64,000 bases of DNA, taken from positions 100,181-164,180 of the forward strand of contig JABVXU010000090.1 of the NCBI GenBank assembly GCA_013365365.1, written 5' to 3'. Below the pieces are notes generated by a model. The model searched no databases. It was not told where the DNA came from and saw only the letters and a list, made by a program, of their open reading frames with translations. This DNA comes from Cruorifilaria tuberocauda. Its lineage: Eukaryota > Nematoda > Chromadorea > Rhabditida > Onchocercidae. The translations under genes were made by a program, and so were the position numbers. Positions 39,494 through 52,061 of the stretch are shown piece after piece. Numbering within the stretch: position 1 is the first letter of the stretch; each line of letters starts with the position of its first letter.

Positions 39494-39521
39494 ATGCCTT
39501 CATTATCATCCTCATCAAGAT

Positions 39522-41224
39522 CTATCGATCTACTATCAAATTCAAACATTGGCTTGGAGCGTCATTCTTATAGTATAATTCTTCGATTTCACGTTCAATT
39601 TTTTCATCATCAACCACTGCCTACAACGGAAGTTACTATTAGATAGTTCAGTTCTTTATTTAACTTGTAACATTTTGACAAATATATGAAATATTCACAT
39701 TACATGAGTTAAACAAGTAGAATGAGATTAAATCGCACAAATTTTTGACAAGCAGACTAAAATTTAATAATATCTGTTTATCAAGCAAGCACAAGTCGGA
39801 TTAATATAAATGCCCAATGTTATTAAATATATAATTAATCCATTTTTCATGAAAAAGAGAAAAATAAAGATATAAAGTTTTAAAAAGATCGCACATATAT
39901 TGAAGAAGTAATTTTGATGCTAATGATTTTTCTAATAATTTACTCAATATTAACAGAAAAATTAAAAAATCGATATGAGTAATTTAAATTCTGAAAATTT
40001 TCAAATTTACTGGTGCTGTAAACTTCTGTCCATGTCTTTCCTTGTAAATGTAACACTGTATCGGTTATTTTGTTGTCTTTATATGCTACAAGATGGGAAT
40101 TCTTTTATAATTATTGAAAATAGTTGATATTCTTTTATTCCATGTAGCAACAAAGCGCAGAACTCCAGCGAATATAAGTGGGAAAGAATTTCAAAAGTTG
40201 AGAAAATTCCAATTACTACAAAATTTAAAGTTTGATTTTTTGTTAGTTAAATGTAATTTCGATTATCAAATTATCGAATATATTGAACTTCTGCTTACCT
40301 TAAAAACATAGAGGGAAAAAAATAAAGCCAATCTCGAACCTGAATTTTAACTTGTCCAACTTCGGCACTCTTCACAAATGGCATCCGAGGATCGTACCCA
40401 CTTGGTGCTACGATATATTCTACGATCAGAAAAGTTTTTCCGAGCTTGCCTGACTAATATATATATTTTTTACATTCAAGAGAGAGATTGCAGAAAGAAG
40501 TAATCAAGATATCTGCTCTAAAATAGTAAAAATAACATCACCCTTAGCAACAAAGAAGAAATCAGAAGTTTTCAGAACGGGAATTCCAAACTATAATTAG
40601 AATTAAGAGTCATTCAGAACTCAAAATCAAATTCGGAGGCATTCAGAAATTACAGTCGAAATTTCGGAATCTTGACTTAAAAACTCAGAAATTCTAGGAT
40701 TATTTAAAATTCATAACGAACAGTGCTTAAAAATTTTATAAAATACGCAAATTTACTTTAATGCTTCATACCCGACGTTCCAGAACAATCTGCTTTTTTT
40801 GTCTCGGTCGCAGGAATCCTACTGGTGGATGGACCTGATCTGATAAACACTGTTAGCATTTGCTATTGATAATGACAATCTTATTTTGCTATTAATTACA
40901 GTTACTCGCTGCATTTTTTTTCGCTAAACTTAATGTTTGTTTATATTCAGTTGAAAATAATTCCGCAAATTTTTCTCCAAAAAATGAAACGAAATAAAAA
41001 TGATAAGCAGAGAAATTTGGAGAAATATTTTCCACATATACATAGTTATACTTTAGTTATTGACTGATTCAAAATTGTTTCAACTTTTTTCAATTGACTT
41101 AAATTACTCGATACAATTCGAAATATTTTTTTTTCAGCTTAATTTTGAAGCAAAGACGAGAGGTGCCAACACATTCCAACGTATGAGTGGCAAATCCACC
41201 ACTGCAAGGCCCCTGGAATTTCAT
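39522..41224 (-). CDS. MSP-domain (sperm-specific SSP-like) protein with extra C-terminal tail
   Basis: Five minus-strand exons join in phase: 41224-41108, 40834-40772, 40453-40340, 40101-40011 and 39616-39522, giving about 159 residues. The MSP-fold signature is clear: a GGFATHTLECVG strand, then LCFKIKL, YRVHPPVGFLRPRQKKQI, and FLIVEYIVAPSGYDPRMPF with VGQVKIQ. This order matches the single-domain SSP proteins of nematodes, which are about 110 residues and belong to the amoeboid-sperm MSP superfamily. About 60 residues follow (LQGKTWTEVYST, then acidic DDEKIEREIEELYYK), which is unusual. Two uncertainties remain. The ATG at 41224 overlaps an acceptor-like TTCCAG, so an upstream exon holding the first strand may exist with true coding from 41212. 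Exon four needs a weak AAAAG acceptor, because the better CTTGTAG is out of phase. Reading through at 40340 instead gives a short alternative end. Confidence 0.75.
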
Positions 41225-42479
41225 ATTCCATCAAATATCATATTCTATTTATCTTATCGATGAACGATTCACTGGAATCAAAAAGTGTTACTTAACAAAG
41301 AGAGTGAAATAGACGGCTAAAAATAGTAGTCATTGTCGAGAATTTTCTCTAAACTAGATTTCAGTTCTAACTGTTTATTTCCAATCTTTATATTTTATGA
41401 ACATTAGGGCAACATGAGAAACTTAAGGTAGATTTTCTTGTGTCTCTTTTTCGCGCTATCTGATTCAAGACATTCATGTCAGTGTTGTAATATTTCCGAT
41501 GGATTGTCATGTATATGATCTGCATACTTCACAGTTTTGTCCCTATCTTTGCTTAGTGATAAGGACAGGACGTTACAATCATGGCTCTTTTGTTATGCCA
41601 TATTCTCATCCATATCTTATTGTATCTACTGATAGATCAGATCTCCTTATCTTAAAAAGCTCCTCCTCTTAGTCCAGCGGGAAAGACTGTGGGTTTTTAG
41701 CACTGTTGGGTTTTGCGGTGTTGTTGGGTGTTGCGGTGCTCTTGTTCTCCAGGGTTGTTCATTGCTGTATAAACTGCCCGCTCGGTATTTCAACAAGTCA
41801 TTTCAACGCTCAAACCAGGAGATTCAGTCTAATCCAAACCTCAAGCAAGTCTTGTTTGTCAGTGATTCCCGAAAGCAAAAAAAGTCACGACAATCATATA
41901 ATGGAAATTATGCTAAGATAGGACTCCCAATTATTAGAGAATCTGTGATGTTTTCAAATTATGTTGGATATGTTTATAAAGTATTCTCAATTAGTTACTG
42001 ACATTTTTAATTAAAGAGAAAAGAGCAAAAGATAAAAAAGGAAATTCTCAAAATAATAAAAAAACAATTCGCTTCCAATAGTACAAAAAATCATTAATGG
42101 CATTCGAATGATGTATGATATGATGAAGAAATTCGATAATAAGGAAAGGAATTCAGATGAAAAATGAACTTGCGTAAGTGCTGGAGAAACGATAACATAC
42201 GACATATTCGGCAGGCTGAATTCAGTGAAAAGCAACCGTACGTGATTTGCGTGGTGTGTGGGACTAAGACAGAACTGATTCATTACAGTAATTAATCGAA
42301 ATAAATACAAACATTTCTAACTCTTTGTTTTTATTCCTTTTCCCTTTCTTTTCGATTTTTTCTTACTTTTTGCAAGTCATAAAATCATATAATTCCAATT
42401 AAATTGATTGTACCGTTTTGGCATACAAACAATCATTGGATAAGCTGGAGAAATTATTTGTAGCTGGAATATTAACTTA

Positions 42480-42920
42480 TCGTTAACTCGTACCATACAA
42501 CCTGTCCTGTATCTTCATAGCATCGGTTCCATGCGGTGCGTGCGTGGTGCACCATTATGAGACATAACGACCTGATATCACGCAGACAGTGTAGTAACAT
42601 AGACGCAGAGATGCACACACATATCGAGACATACATGGACAGGCAGACAGAGATGTATATGTCGGTGTCTATGGTAGTGCGTTGCTGTGATAGATAATCT
42701 TGGACCACCGGAAGGGAGGGGAAGTGTGTATAGACATATCAATCGATTGGTACCCTGATGATAGATGAGGGGAAGAGAAGGTGACGGTAGCTGAGGTAGT
42801 AGAGAGAACTGGTACAGATAGACAGATGGTTGGTCGAACAGAGAGGCACCTCACATTACTACCACTGACGGGAAGAGACATACATCTCTTGCTATTGCAC
42901 CCCTTGTCCATACTCTCACT
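42480..42920. repeat. GACA/CAGA-rich degenerate island
   Basis: This block has higher GC than its surroundings and many GACA, CAGA and CACA words, like the sequence next to the CA microsatellite at 17967. Open frames on both strands here reflect the repeat. A let-7-like word lies at 42792-42802. Confidence 0.5.
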
Positions 42921-43050
42921 CACACTACTGCCAACACCACCAGCACCAGCACCATCACTGCCACCACCTCTACTACCGCCAATACCGCCACTATTACCAC
43001 TACCACTGCTGTTACTATTATTGCTGCTATTATTTCTATTGTTGTTGCTT
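42921..43050 (+). repeat. Imperfect trinucleotide repeat (CCA, CTA, TTA family)
   Basis: A run of CCA/CTA/CTG triplets changes gradually to TTA/TTG. One frame would encode poly-proline and poly-leucine, so the ORF spanning it at 42781-43077 is not treated as a gene. Confidence 0.8.
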
Positions 43051-43620
43051 ACTAACTCGAATTTCGTTTATAGTTAATTCGGTTTCGATTTCCGGTGACA
43101 ATTTCATTCATAGGATATGGAGTTTTACTTTTAAGCATGAAGTGGGATCTGTTCATGTTTAAATTGATTAGATAGAGAAAGATGAAATGATATCGAAATG
43201 AGCAAATATATTCAAATTACTGGTGTAAAAGATAGGAATAAGATGTAGATGATGTAGCGTGCTTGTTGATTTAGAACATTTAATTAGTTCCGAGGTTTCG
43301 AGATATTTTAGATTGCATGATGTGTGTTCGCGTTATATGTTTATACATTCTTCTTCCTTATTCAAGAAAATTCTCCAACATTTCATAATTACCCACCGGT
43401 AATTTCTCCGCGAAAATTCTTTTTTGAAATCCATAATTTGGTAAGTATGAAACAAATAAAAGAAAGAAAAATTTGCAGATGAATAAGTCTAGACGATATC
43501 TGCCAAATAACGCATCAAGAATGTTATGCTTTTAATTGATATCTGCAAGCACTAGATTACGTTTATTTAAATATGAAGCAAAATTCCCATATAGAAGAAA
43601 AGATATATTTGTAGGGTGAA

Positions 43621-43632
43621 TTCTATTTATAG
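43621..43632 (+). promoter_or_regulatory. Candidate spliced-leader trans-splice acceptor
   Basis: TTCTATTTATAG lies 41 bases before the start codon of the 367-residue protein gene, with no coding exon upstream. Confidence 0.45.
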
Positions 43633-43673
43633 TCGAAGGAGAAAAATTGTACCTGTTGGATAAGAGCCCAAAA

Positions 43674-46600
43674 ATGTCACTTATTGGCGGAGGAACCAGT
43701 GATGTCTCAGGTCAATCTATATCTGTTAAATTATTCACATTTTCTTAATATTTCCCGAAATTTCAAGTATTCTTTTTAGTATTTTATTAATTCACTGTTG
43801 TATTCATTTACAACTCTTTGCTAACGATTTTTGACCTCGTAAATCATTTGTAATAATCAGTCATAATTTTCAGTTTTTGAAAAATCCATTCATTGTTAAT
43901 AGTTAATGCTAATAATTTCTTATTGCAATGAAAGTACGACCGTTTTCCCTTTTTTATGTATTTTTAAAAGCAATCATACTATGATAGGTAAATGTGCTAT
44001 ATGCTTTACATTTGCATATTTTTCTAAAATGACGTTCAAATTTAAGATGTTTTGTTGAAATCAAAAGCGTCGTCGCAAAAGGTAGCAGCAGTACGACAGC
44101 GTCGCATTAATCGTATGTTTTATTATCGTATTTTAGTTTTTATACTTAATTGGTAGTTTATTCCATCCAGTAAACCCATCAAAGTCGAATGCTAATTATG
44201 TTATGCATGAATTCATTCTATTTACATTTGAACTATGGAAAGAAAGGATAGTAATTCTGAATTATGACTCAATAAATTTTCTAATAAGAACTTTACATAA
44301 AATTTCATCTCCTCTTTGCTATCGGAAGTCATCGTAAATGTTTCAAAATATATGATGAACATTATTATCATAATTATTAAAAGTTATGCCGTCATTAATT
44401 GTAATTCAATCTCGTCAAAGAAATGTTTATTACTAGTGTCTGCGATAAAACCTTATTTTAATGGTCTTTAGATTTTATCAAATCTTACGAATGTTGCTCA
44501 TTTTTCAGCTGCAATAAGTAAAGTATTTGGTGAAGTGTACAACTCACGTGGAAAATTAAATGATATGTACCGCCGGAAAGCTGTTAATTCACTACATATT
44601 ACGGAAGCTGTACCGGAACACATCACTCAACTTGACTTCATATCACTGATTCCCAATGAACTTCGAGCAGATCAGCGGATCGTTATCGATTTGGTCAAAC
44701 GTTTGTCAGAAGCAGCACGACATCGACAGCGGATTGCTCGGGCTAATTTCATATATCGCAATGAAGCACAGCGTTTATCAGAAATTTTCCGGTAATTTTT
44801 TTACAAAATAAGAAAATGAAAGAAATGAATTTTCTATTCAGTTTTTTCTGCATTTCTGTTCATTATCATTTTTCTCAATTCCTGTCAACATCATTTTTTA
44901 ACATTCTAACCCCTGTTATATTCGAGATTTAGAACAATTACACACTGAATTCGAGCGGATTTAGTGAAGAGATTAACAATTTAAAATGAAAACATATGCA
45001 GCTGAGTGAGTGACAATCTAGTTTCGGTACAGGCTTAGGGTTATATGATTAGGGTTGTCTCAGAAAAATAATGCTGTTTTGTAACTTTACTGAATGTTTA
45101 CATTCCAGTGAATGTGCTCATCGTGAAGATCAATGCATTCGACTTGCAAAGTTAATTAGTGATGTGCGTAGTGAACGTCAGTGGAAGGGTAGTATGCCAA
45201 GTGTGGAATGGTTTTTGCGACGCAAAAAGGGCGTTGTTTCGTCGAAAACTGAAAAAATGGGTTAATTTGCTTTGCTGTAATTCATTACTTTTTTGTAGAG
45301 ATTCCTGCGTGCATGACATTAACTTTATAAGAATATTCTCAATGAATGAAATATCTCTTTGTAATTACCAGCATTTGTTTTGAAAAAAATGACGAGTGGA
45401 AATTAATGCGAAATAGATTAATTAATGGTTGCGGTGATATGAATAATTATTCACAGGCTGTTTGTAAGACTACTTTAGGTACATATTTCATGTGAGATGA
45501 ATGTATATTTTCTTAATAATATGAAAACTTTAATGTGGAATTTTTTCCTTTTATTTATGATCTTTATTCATGCATAGATTTGTAGTCATTTTTGGAATTT
45601 CTAACTGTGGTGTTTTTTCATTTAAAACATCTCAAAACAGCATTGATACTATGAATAGGATATTTCTATATATGACTTTCTTTCATGCTCATTCATACTG
45701 ATAGTTTCCAAAGCAAATACAGGTAGAACATAGTTTATTGTTAGTGGAGCATTTATAATAGCGATAAAATCGAAATATATGAAGAAGTAAGCGATTAATT
45801 CATCATCTCTTATTCCTTTATTCATATTTTCAACGAATACATCTTTTAAAAAATCGTATTGAATAGAAAGATTAGCAAAATTAATGAAAAGTATAGGAGA
45901 ATATTCATACATATTATTAAGTGATCCCTTGATCACTTATACTGTATTTTTATTTCAGATCAACAGGCAGCTGGTCCAGCAGCTCCGAATAAACTTAAAC
46001 GTTTGTTAGAAATTTCCAAAACTTCAAATGGTGCTGAGGAACGACTGAAAATACCAAAAAGTGTAAATTTTCCAATTTATTTCTCTGTATTCTTGTTCCT
46101 GCAAATATTTCTTCGTTAAATTTTTTTTTCGATGCTGACGTAATCATTGCATACACCAACAATTTTTCGCATTTAATCATATTGCCATATTCCTGCAAAT
46201 ATTTCTTCGTTAAATTTGCTGTGTTATTGTAATGCGTAAAAATTTACCGTGTAAGTCATCATTAATATTTAGAAATGTTAATACTTTAAGTCTTTGATTT
46301 TCTTTTAATTCAGGAATTCGAATTGCCTGATGAATCTAGCAGCTACACAGATTATTTGAAACAAGTTTTTCTGAATTCAACACCCGTGGATTTTTCACAT
46401 AATGAAAAGCAAAACTTGGAAGCGAAAATTGAACCAGAAACGCCAGCAGATACACCTGCGATGGGAAGTCCAAATGGTGTCAGCACTACAATTATCAGCA
46501 CCGAAGAATTGCATTTTCCAAGCAGCTCAAATTCGGAATCAGGTATGTTTCTACAAATTTTTTATATAGAATTATATGACCCCAAGTAGGAAAAACTCCT

Positions 46601-47232
46601 GCATGTATAGTGTCATGTTTTTCCAATCATTTGATCGTTTCTAGTCCTTTTATTTCATGCTTGATGATCCAGCCTTTATTTTATATATATATTTCAAAAG
46701 AAAACATTTATCTTCCATCCATCCTCACTTCAAACTGACCACTCTTAATGTATGGTACTAACGAAGGCTGGATTTTTCACATTTCCCCTGAATTTTGACA
46801 TGCACTTTTTCAAGGTTACGAAGTTTCTTGGAAACGTTTTTTTATTTTTCTGATATTAATGTGGTTTTAATGCAGTTTTTACTATTGGTATATACGAAAT
46901 CTACTATGGGATTTGTATGAGCGAATCAAGTTTGGGAAAAAAAGTTGTTTTTAAAAAAATTTAATGAAAATATTACAGGCTTACTGGCGACCGCGGTTAC
47001 TTCGCAGACGTTACCAAATTCGTTAGATCGAAATGTCGCAATTGAAAAATTAGAAACATATTTCAGTCGTATCACTCCGGAGCAAGTACGGCAATATATG
47101 CTGCGATTACGGCAAGCTGCTAATCGACGTCTCGCAGAACAAGCGGTTGATTTGATCTCAACATTAAGCAGTGAGGAATGTGCGCAATTTTTAAGCGATA
47201 TTGACAGCGAGAGTGCTGCTGGCTTTAATTAA
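43674..47232 (+). CDS. Conserved-looking protein of unknown function, 367 residues
   Basis: Seven exons join with consistent phases: 43674-43710, 44068-44112, 44509-44791, 45109-45260, 45959-46062, 46314-46542 and 46979-47232. The N-terminal third is charged and probably helical, with KVAAVRQRRINPAISKVF and later RLSEAARHRQRIAR and IYRNEAQRLSEIFR. The middle is acidic, Ser/Pro/Thr-rich and probably disordered (EPETPADTPAMGSPNG). The C-terminus is a predicted helical region with RITPEQVRQYMLRLRQAAN and TLSSEECAQFLSDI. There is no signal peptide or membrane segment, so it is likely nuclear or cytosolic. I do not recognise the family; a scaffold or chromatin-associated subunit would fit the composition but is a guess. 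The first exon is only 12 codons. A polyadenylation signal is at 47548-47553, some 315 bases past the stop. Codons include many CGN and GCN, unlike the surroundings, supporting expression. Confidence 0.85.
46096..46217 (+). repeat. Exact 28-base direct repeat within an intron
   Basis: A 28-base segment beginning TTCCTGCAAATATTTCTTCG at 46096 recurs without change at 46190, 94 bases away, inside the intron between exons five and six of the 367-residue protein gene. Confidence 0.85.
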
Positions 47233-50200
47233 TTATCATTGATATTTCTTGCGTCATACTGGTCCGCCTAAGATTCGTTGTTCTGTATATAAGTTGAATT
47301 TCGGATCAAATCCAACATGCTTTTGTTGCTTCAACTATTACTTTGCGCTATTCTAATACAGTATGGATGCCTGAAAAGAATTTTCATGCTTTGAAGAAAG
47401 GTCGTTGATAATTCAACGCTTTATTCTTGTTAAAAACAATATTATAAAATCTTTTTAGTCAAATTAATGTGTTTTATGTCAAAGTATAGTTTATCTTTAT
47501 TGATCATTATTCAGTTATTGCATCGTGTGGAATGCTGTATATATGAGAATAAATGTTTATGTCTATGAATTAAAATAGTTAGAAAATAATGCATTTCATG
47601 ATAAGAATAATAGTAATAATAATGTAATTATTAGTCAAAGATGCTGAGCATTTCTCTTTTCCTGAAATATGAGTTTTGAAAAGTTCCATTTCAAGCAAAA
47701 TTAAAATGTCATGAAGTGAATAAGTTTATAATGACTGAAATTTATCATTATTACCGGTGAAGTGCTTAGTTTTTCTTCCTACCTGTTTTTTTCTTTTTAT
47801 GGGATTTTCTCTTTTATCCTTTTCTTTTCACTTCCAAAAGAAATGTGCAGGTTCTAATTTTTAGCATTTGATCTTTCTATATCATTTTTTCGGCAATGTC
47901 AAATCAGTTACAGATACGCATGGAGCTGTATGTATGTGTGATGTGCAGATGTTTTCATTTTTTCGATCAAGTATCCAGGAGCTAGTTGTGGTAATTTGAT
48001 CTTTCAGTGATGGAGGATTAGGAGCATATTAGGCGGATTTTATGATTTTGCAAAGTTGGAAAACAAACGTAACGTAACGTAAGCTGCAAACTGTTCTTCT
48101 TTGCGTTTTTGAAAAGAACAATACCTTTCTCCTTTTTTTCTATTAAATTGATATAAAATTTCTTATCGGTTTATTCATTTGTTTATTTATTTTATCCTTC
48201 TCGTTCATTTGTTTCATTTATGTATAGATTAAGACATTTCTGAGTTCAATGTTTTGACCTCTTACTGATGATAATTGTCATTGCTATGTGTAACGTAAAT
48301 CAGTTTGTCATTTTTGGTTTTGAAGTATTACTTAGTTTTCTAAGTGTTCATCTACAAGTTAAAATGTTGAAGGATAAATTTTTGGTAATGCTTTAGCTTA
48401 CAGAATTTTAGCGAATTCTTTTTCATTAGACATATATTAAATTTCAATTTAATTACATGCCGTGAAAAGAAAGTTATTTTAGCTTTAAATAATGATCTCA
48501 AATCGATATCGAAAGCCAATTTATTTTTGGATAAATTGCGTATACTGTAATGATTTATAACTAATAGCCTAATTAATTTGAAATTGCATATACAATTTCA
48601 TTCTTTTTTGAAATGAAAAATAAAATGAAGCGAATATAATTCATTTACTTGTAAACATTTTTACCAAATGATGAATTGAATGTTAATTTTCCATTCTAAT
48701 GATAATACTTCTCACTAATGATCTTATTTTCTATTGAGCGCCATTTCATTTATTCTAGATTTAAAACATCTATCATATCGATAATAGAAGTGGGAAGGAA
48801 AACTACTTCAATTATAAAATTATATTTCAAAACTCTTTTCCTCCCCTTTTATTATTTCCTTTTTCCAACCTTTTTTCCGTTTTTATTTCCTTTGCAAGCT
48901 TATTTCACTTTTTAAACTCAGTTTTTTCATTCATTTGACTCTGATAAACAACTGATTTCTATGGACTCTTTAACTTTCAATTCGAAATGTGAAATCTTCC
49001 GATTGAACATTCAGTATGTTGAGAAGAGCGATAGATGATAGCAATGATATTAACATGAAGAATGCCTTTTCTTTCTCATCCTTAATTTTCCGTTACTTCA
49101 TTGCTTCATTAATTTTCCTTTCAGGATAGCACTAGTAATGAAGAACCGAAATTTATGAATTTTATTTATAAAATCCATCTAAAATACCATTTGTATTCAA
49201 GTTTCTCTTGTCTATCGGTAGAATTTCTGGATTATCACTATTTCATTACTTACTTGCAAAATTTATTAAAATTTTCGTTTCAAGTGACAATTAGCATCTG
49301 TAATATAAAATTTAATTTCATTATTTATTTTCATGCTCTGGTTCTCAGGTCATTCATATTATGATTAAATGATAAGTGACAGTATCCGTTGGTATCAGTG
49401 CAAGAAGAAAGGACAAAATGTTAATTTATTAGTATACTTCTATACTTTCATGCATATAGCGAAGGCACATGGATATTTGAAACTTTGAATATTATACGTG
49501 CTATTTAGCACTGCAAATATACTTTGAAGCACAAAGATAATTGTAAACAATAAAAATGTTTATTACTTGAATTTTTTCATATTTTTCAATATACTTAGTC
49601 ACATTAGTGATAATCATAAGAGGATAGAATGCTCCGAGTAAAAAATCATTAATATTGTGCAAATCGATTTGAGTACCATAATTATGGTTTCAATTTAATC
49701 AAATTATTGTATAATCATTTCAGTTATTCAACTGTCAAATAAGTAAGCTTTAATCGAATGATTGGTATCATCGTTCTTCACTTATTAGGAGTTCAATTTG
49801 ATTAATTTGATTGTATCTTAGGTTGAATGTGCAAAGTATACAATTAATTTCAAGCAAAACTTAATTTGAAAAAATATTTAATTAGTGGACTTGAAATCTA
49901 TTAACTGACTTGAATCATTTGGTTTGTTCGAAGGAAGAACGATACTGCTTATGATAAGCTTGTGGTTGAAGTCAGAATTACTCAATAAGCAATAAAAATC
50001 TTTTTAGGATTTTATTTCAAAATTTAATGTAATGAAGTAACATTAGTTTTATGCATGAAATTTCATCAAAAATAAAAATGAAATATAAGTGATGTGCAAT
50101 ATAACAAAAATTGAAGTTTGGAACAAAAAATAAATTTTTTAAATCTTTTTGGAATCTTTTAATAAAATTGAAAAAAACTTTTCCAAAGAAAAAGGAAAGA

Positions 50201-51448
50201 TTCAAACAAAAAAATCGCAGTTAAAATTTGAATTATATTTGAAGATTTTATTGGATAATCAACATTTTCTCTTATTAAATGTGAAATTCATATAATATAT
50301 GAAAAAAATGATATTTTAGCTGTAGGAATTGTTGAAACCAAGATGTACACCGGATTGATCGGTAACCGGAAATATGATACTGGACAGGTGAATAACTTCT
50401 GAATGTAGCGAATATTTCTCTGATAAATGAAAATTAAAGGTTTTCAAATTTTCTTTGACAAATGAAAGTTTTAAGCATTAATTGAAATGTCGAAGCAATG
50501 TATATTTTTCCATGGTTTAAAGGGAAATAAGAGATCTTATCTTTAACTGATATAGATTCCTTTTTCACTTCTCATTAGGGAAATGAGAAGAAATTGTTTT
50601 TCGTTTTGGAAATCCAAAAATTAAATTATGCATTTTCAAGGCTCCTCTTCTTGCGGAGGGAAATTTCTAGAAACTATCAATTAGTAATAAAAAATGTTAA
50701 AAATTATTATTGCTTTTTGTCTTACAAATCGAGTAATTTTATTTTGATTTAAACGAATTGAATTTCATTTATTTAATCAAATTTCAATATTTTTAAACAC
50801 TTCCTTTAGTATTTTGGATTATCTTTGAAAGTGTTAATTTAATTAATGATTAAATTCAAAAGCCATTTATTTATAATTATTCACCTAATACAGGCAAATT
50901 TTGTGACTCGACTTATAAAACACAATAATCACAAATGAAATATTATTTGAACAGAATGCTAAGAGTCAATAAAGCTTTTGTGATTCATTCATTCTTTAAC
51001 TATCATGCGGTTGATTAATCTGTATATCGAACATTTGCTTCTTCAATGATCTCATTTGCAAGCTAATTTAGTAAGCGAAGAATGCTTAACGATGCTTGAA
51101 TGATATTTGGAATACTTCTCGTTTATTTCTTCGCTACTCTATGCTTTGCTAAGTCAAATAAGCTTTTTCCCTTCAATTTTAAGAAAATTTTTCTATTTTT
51201 TACTTTGTTTCTCTTCCCTTTCTCTCTTCCCATCTTTTACTTTTTCTGTTTTAATTACATTTAATGCTTAATAATCTTATCCAATAGAAATAAAAGCTCA
51301 AAAATCACAAATTATCATTATTATTAGTAATATAACAGTTAAGTTTATTCATCACTTATCACTAACCTTGATTATGCCCTCTCATCTCTCAAAATATTCC
51401 TGAAATATCTTTGATAATTATTCGAAAAATGACAATTACTTCTTCTAG
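47233..51448. other. AT-rich intergenic stretch with weak exon candidates
   Basis: It holds a CGTAA triplicate near 48068-48082. An acceptor TTTTCCTTTCAG near 49125 is followed by an open frame starting DSTSNEEPKFMN that runs to 49364. A segment at 50320-50387 has an ATG at 50343 encoding MYTGLIGNRKYDTGQ before a GTGAAT donor. Neither could be joined in phase to a following exon. Confidence 0.4.
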
Positions 51449-52061
51449 AAATTACCTACCGCTCTGCAAGGAAAGATATCTTATTCGGTGTATAATCACA
51501 ACAATTATAAGCACCTAGTAATAAATTACTTTTACTCACTGAATTAGTTACAATGCATTTTTTCCATTTTCACTTTTTTCTGATATAAACTATTATAAAC
51601 TTTGATAACCTGATTTTAAACTGACTCTAAATTGTTGCTCTTATCGATATTATATATTTTCCTGAGTTACGGCTTTAAAATTGACTTTTTTTTGTATCAT
51701 AGATATGTTTTTCTAATCAGTTTTTTTCCTAAAAAAATTAAGCTTTAGCATTTCTAAGAACGAACTAATAATGTTGAATGTAAATTATACATTAGCTATA
51801 AATATTGTGATAGCTTAAATTTAAGAAAACTATCATCAATACATTCTGATTTCTTATCAGTTACGTCTCTTTTGTTTTTCTTTTCTGGTCTTTCTGAGAA
51901 ACGAATGAATTTGTTAAAATAGCATCAAATGACAAATACGTCTTTCATTTCTTTTAGTAACTGCGCTGCCATTATATTTTCATGATGGCTTATGTTTCAT
52001 GGAAGAATTAATTAAGTTACATCATGATGTCATTGTGCCTCTCAAGTTAGCGAAATTGTGA
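51449..52061 (+). CDS. Last two exons of an unrecognised gene, partial
   Basis: Exon 51449-51487 (acceptor TTCTTCTAG, reading ITYRSARKDILF) and exon 51958-52061 (acceptor TTTCTTTTAG, reading VTALPLYFHDGLCFMEELIK then LHHDVIVPLKLAKL and stop) join in matching phase 1. The joined peptide has balanced, protein-like composition. I do not recognise the family. The missing 5' part may include the exon at 50343-50387, but that ends in phase 0 while this model needs phase 1, so an unseen exon would have to lie between. It ends about 310 bases before the trans-splice acceptor of the FMRFamide-receptor-like gene, close enough that shared processing cannot be excluded. Confidence 0.4.

Larger units (their letters stand above)
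41225..43620. other. Intergenic stretch with GC-richer islands
   Basis: The region 41650-41960 is coding-like in two frames below a TTCTCCAG acceptor. One frame begins GCSLLYKLPARYFNKSF and contains YNGNYAKIGLP; the other begins with a hydrophobic leader and CCINCPLGIS. Neither joins a neighbour. The region 42480-43050 is a repeat-rich island described separately. Confidence 0.4.

Noticed and set aside
41670..41700. A-box-like TAGTCCAGCGG suggesting a tRNA
   Set aside because: There is no B box downstream and no cloverleaf can be formed.
42781..43077. 98-codon ORF ending in poly-proline and poly-leucine
   Set aside because: It is produced by the trinucleotide repeat at 42921-43050 and has no protein-like sequence beyond it.
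45040..45056. TTAGGGTT-like words near the fourth exon of the 367-residue protein gene
   Set aside because: Only two isolated copies occur. The nematode telomere repeat is TTAGGC, so this is not a telomeric tract.
45649..45936. 95-codon minus-strand ORF inside an intron of the 367-residue protein gene
   Set aside because: It is opposite a well-supported gene, has no motif and no splice or leader signals.
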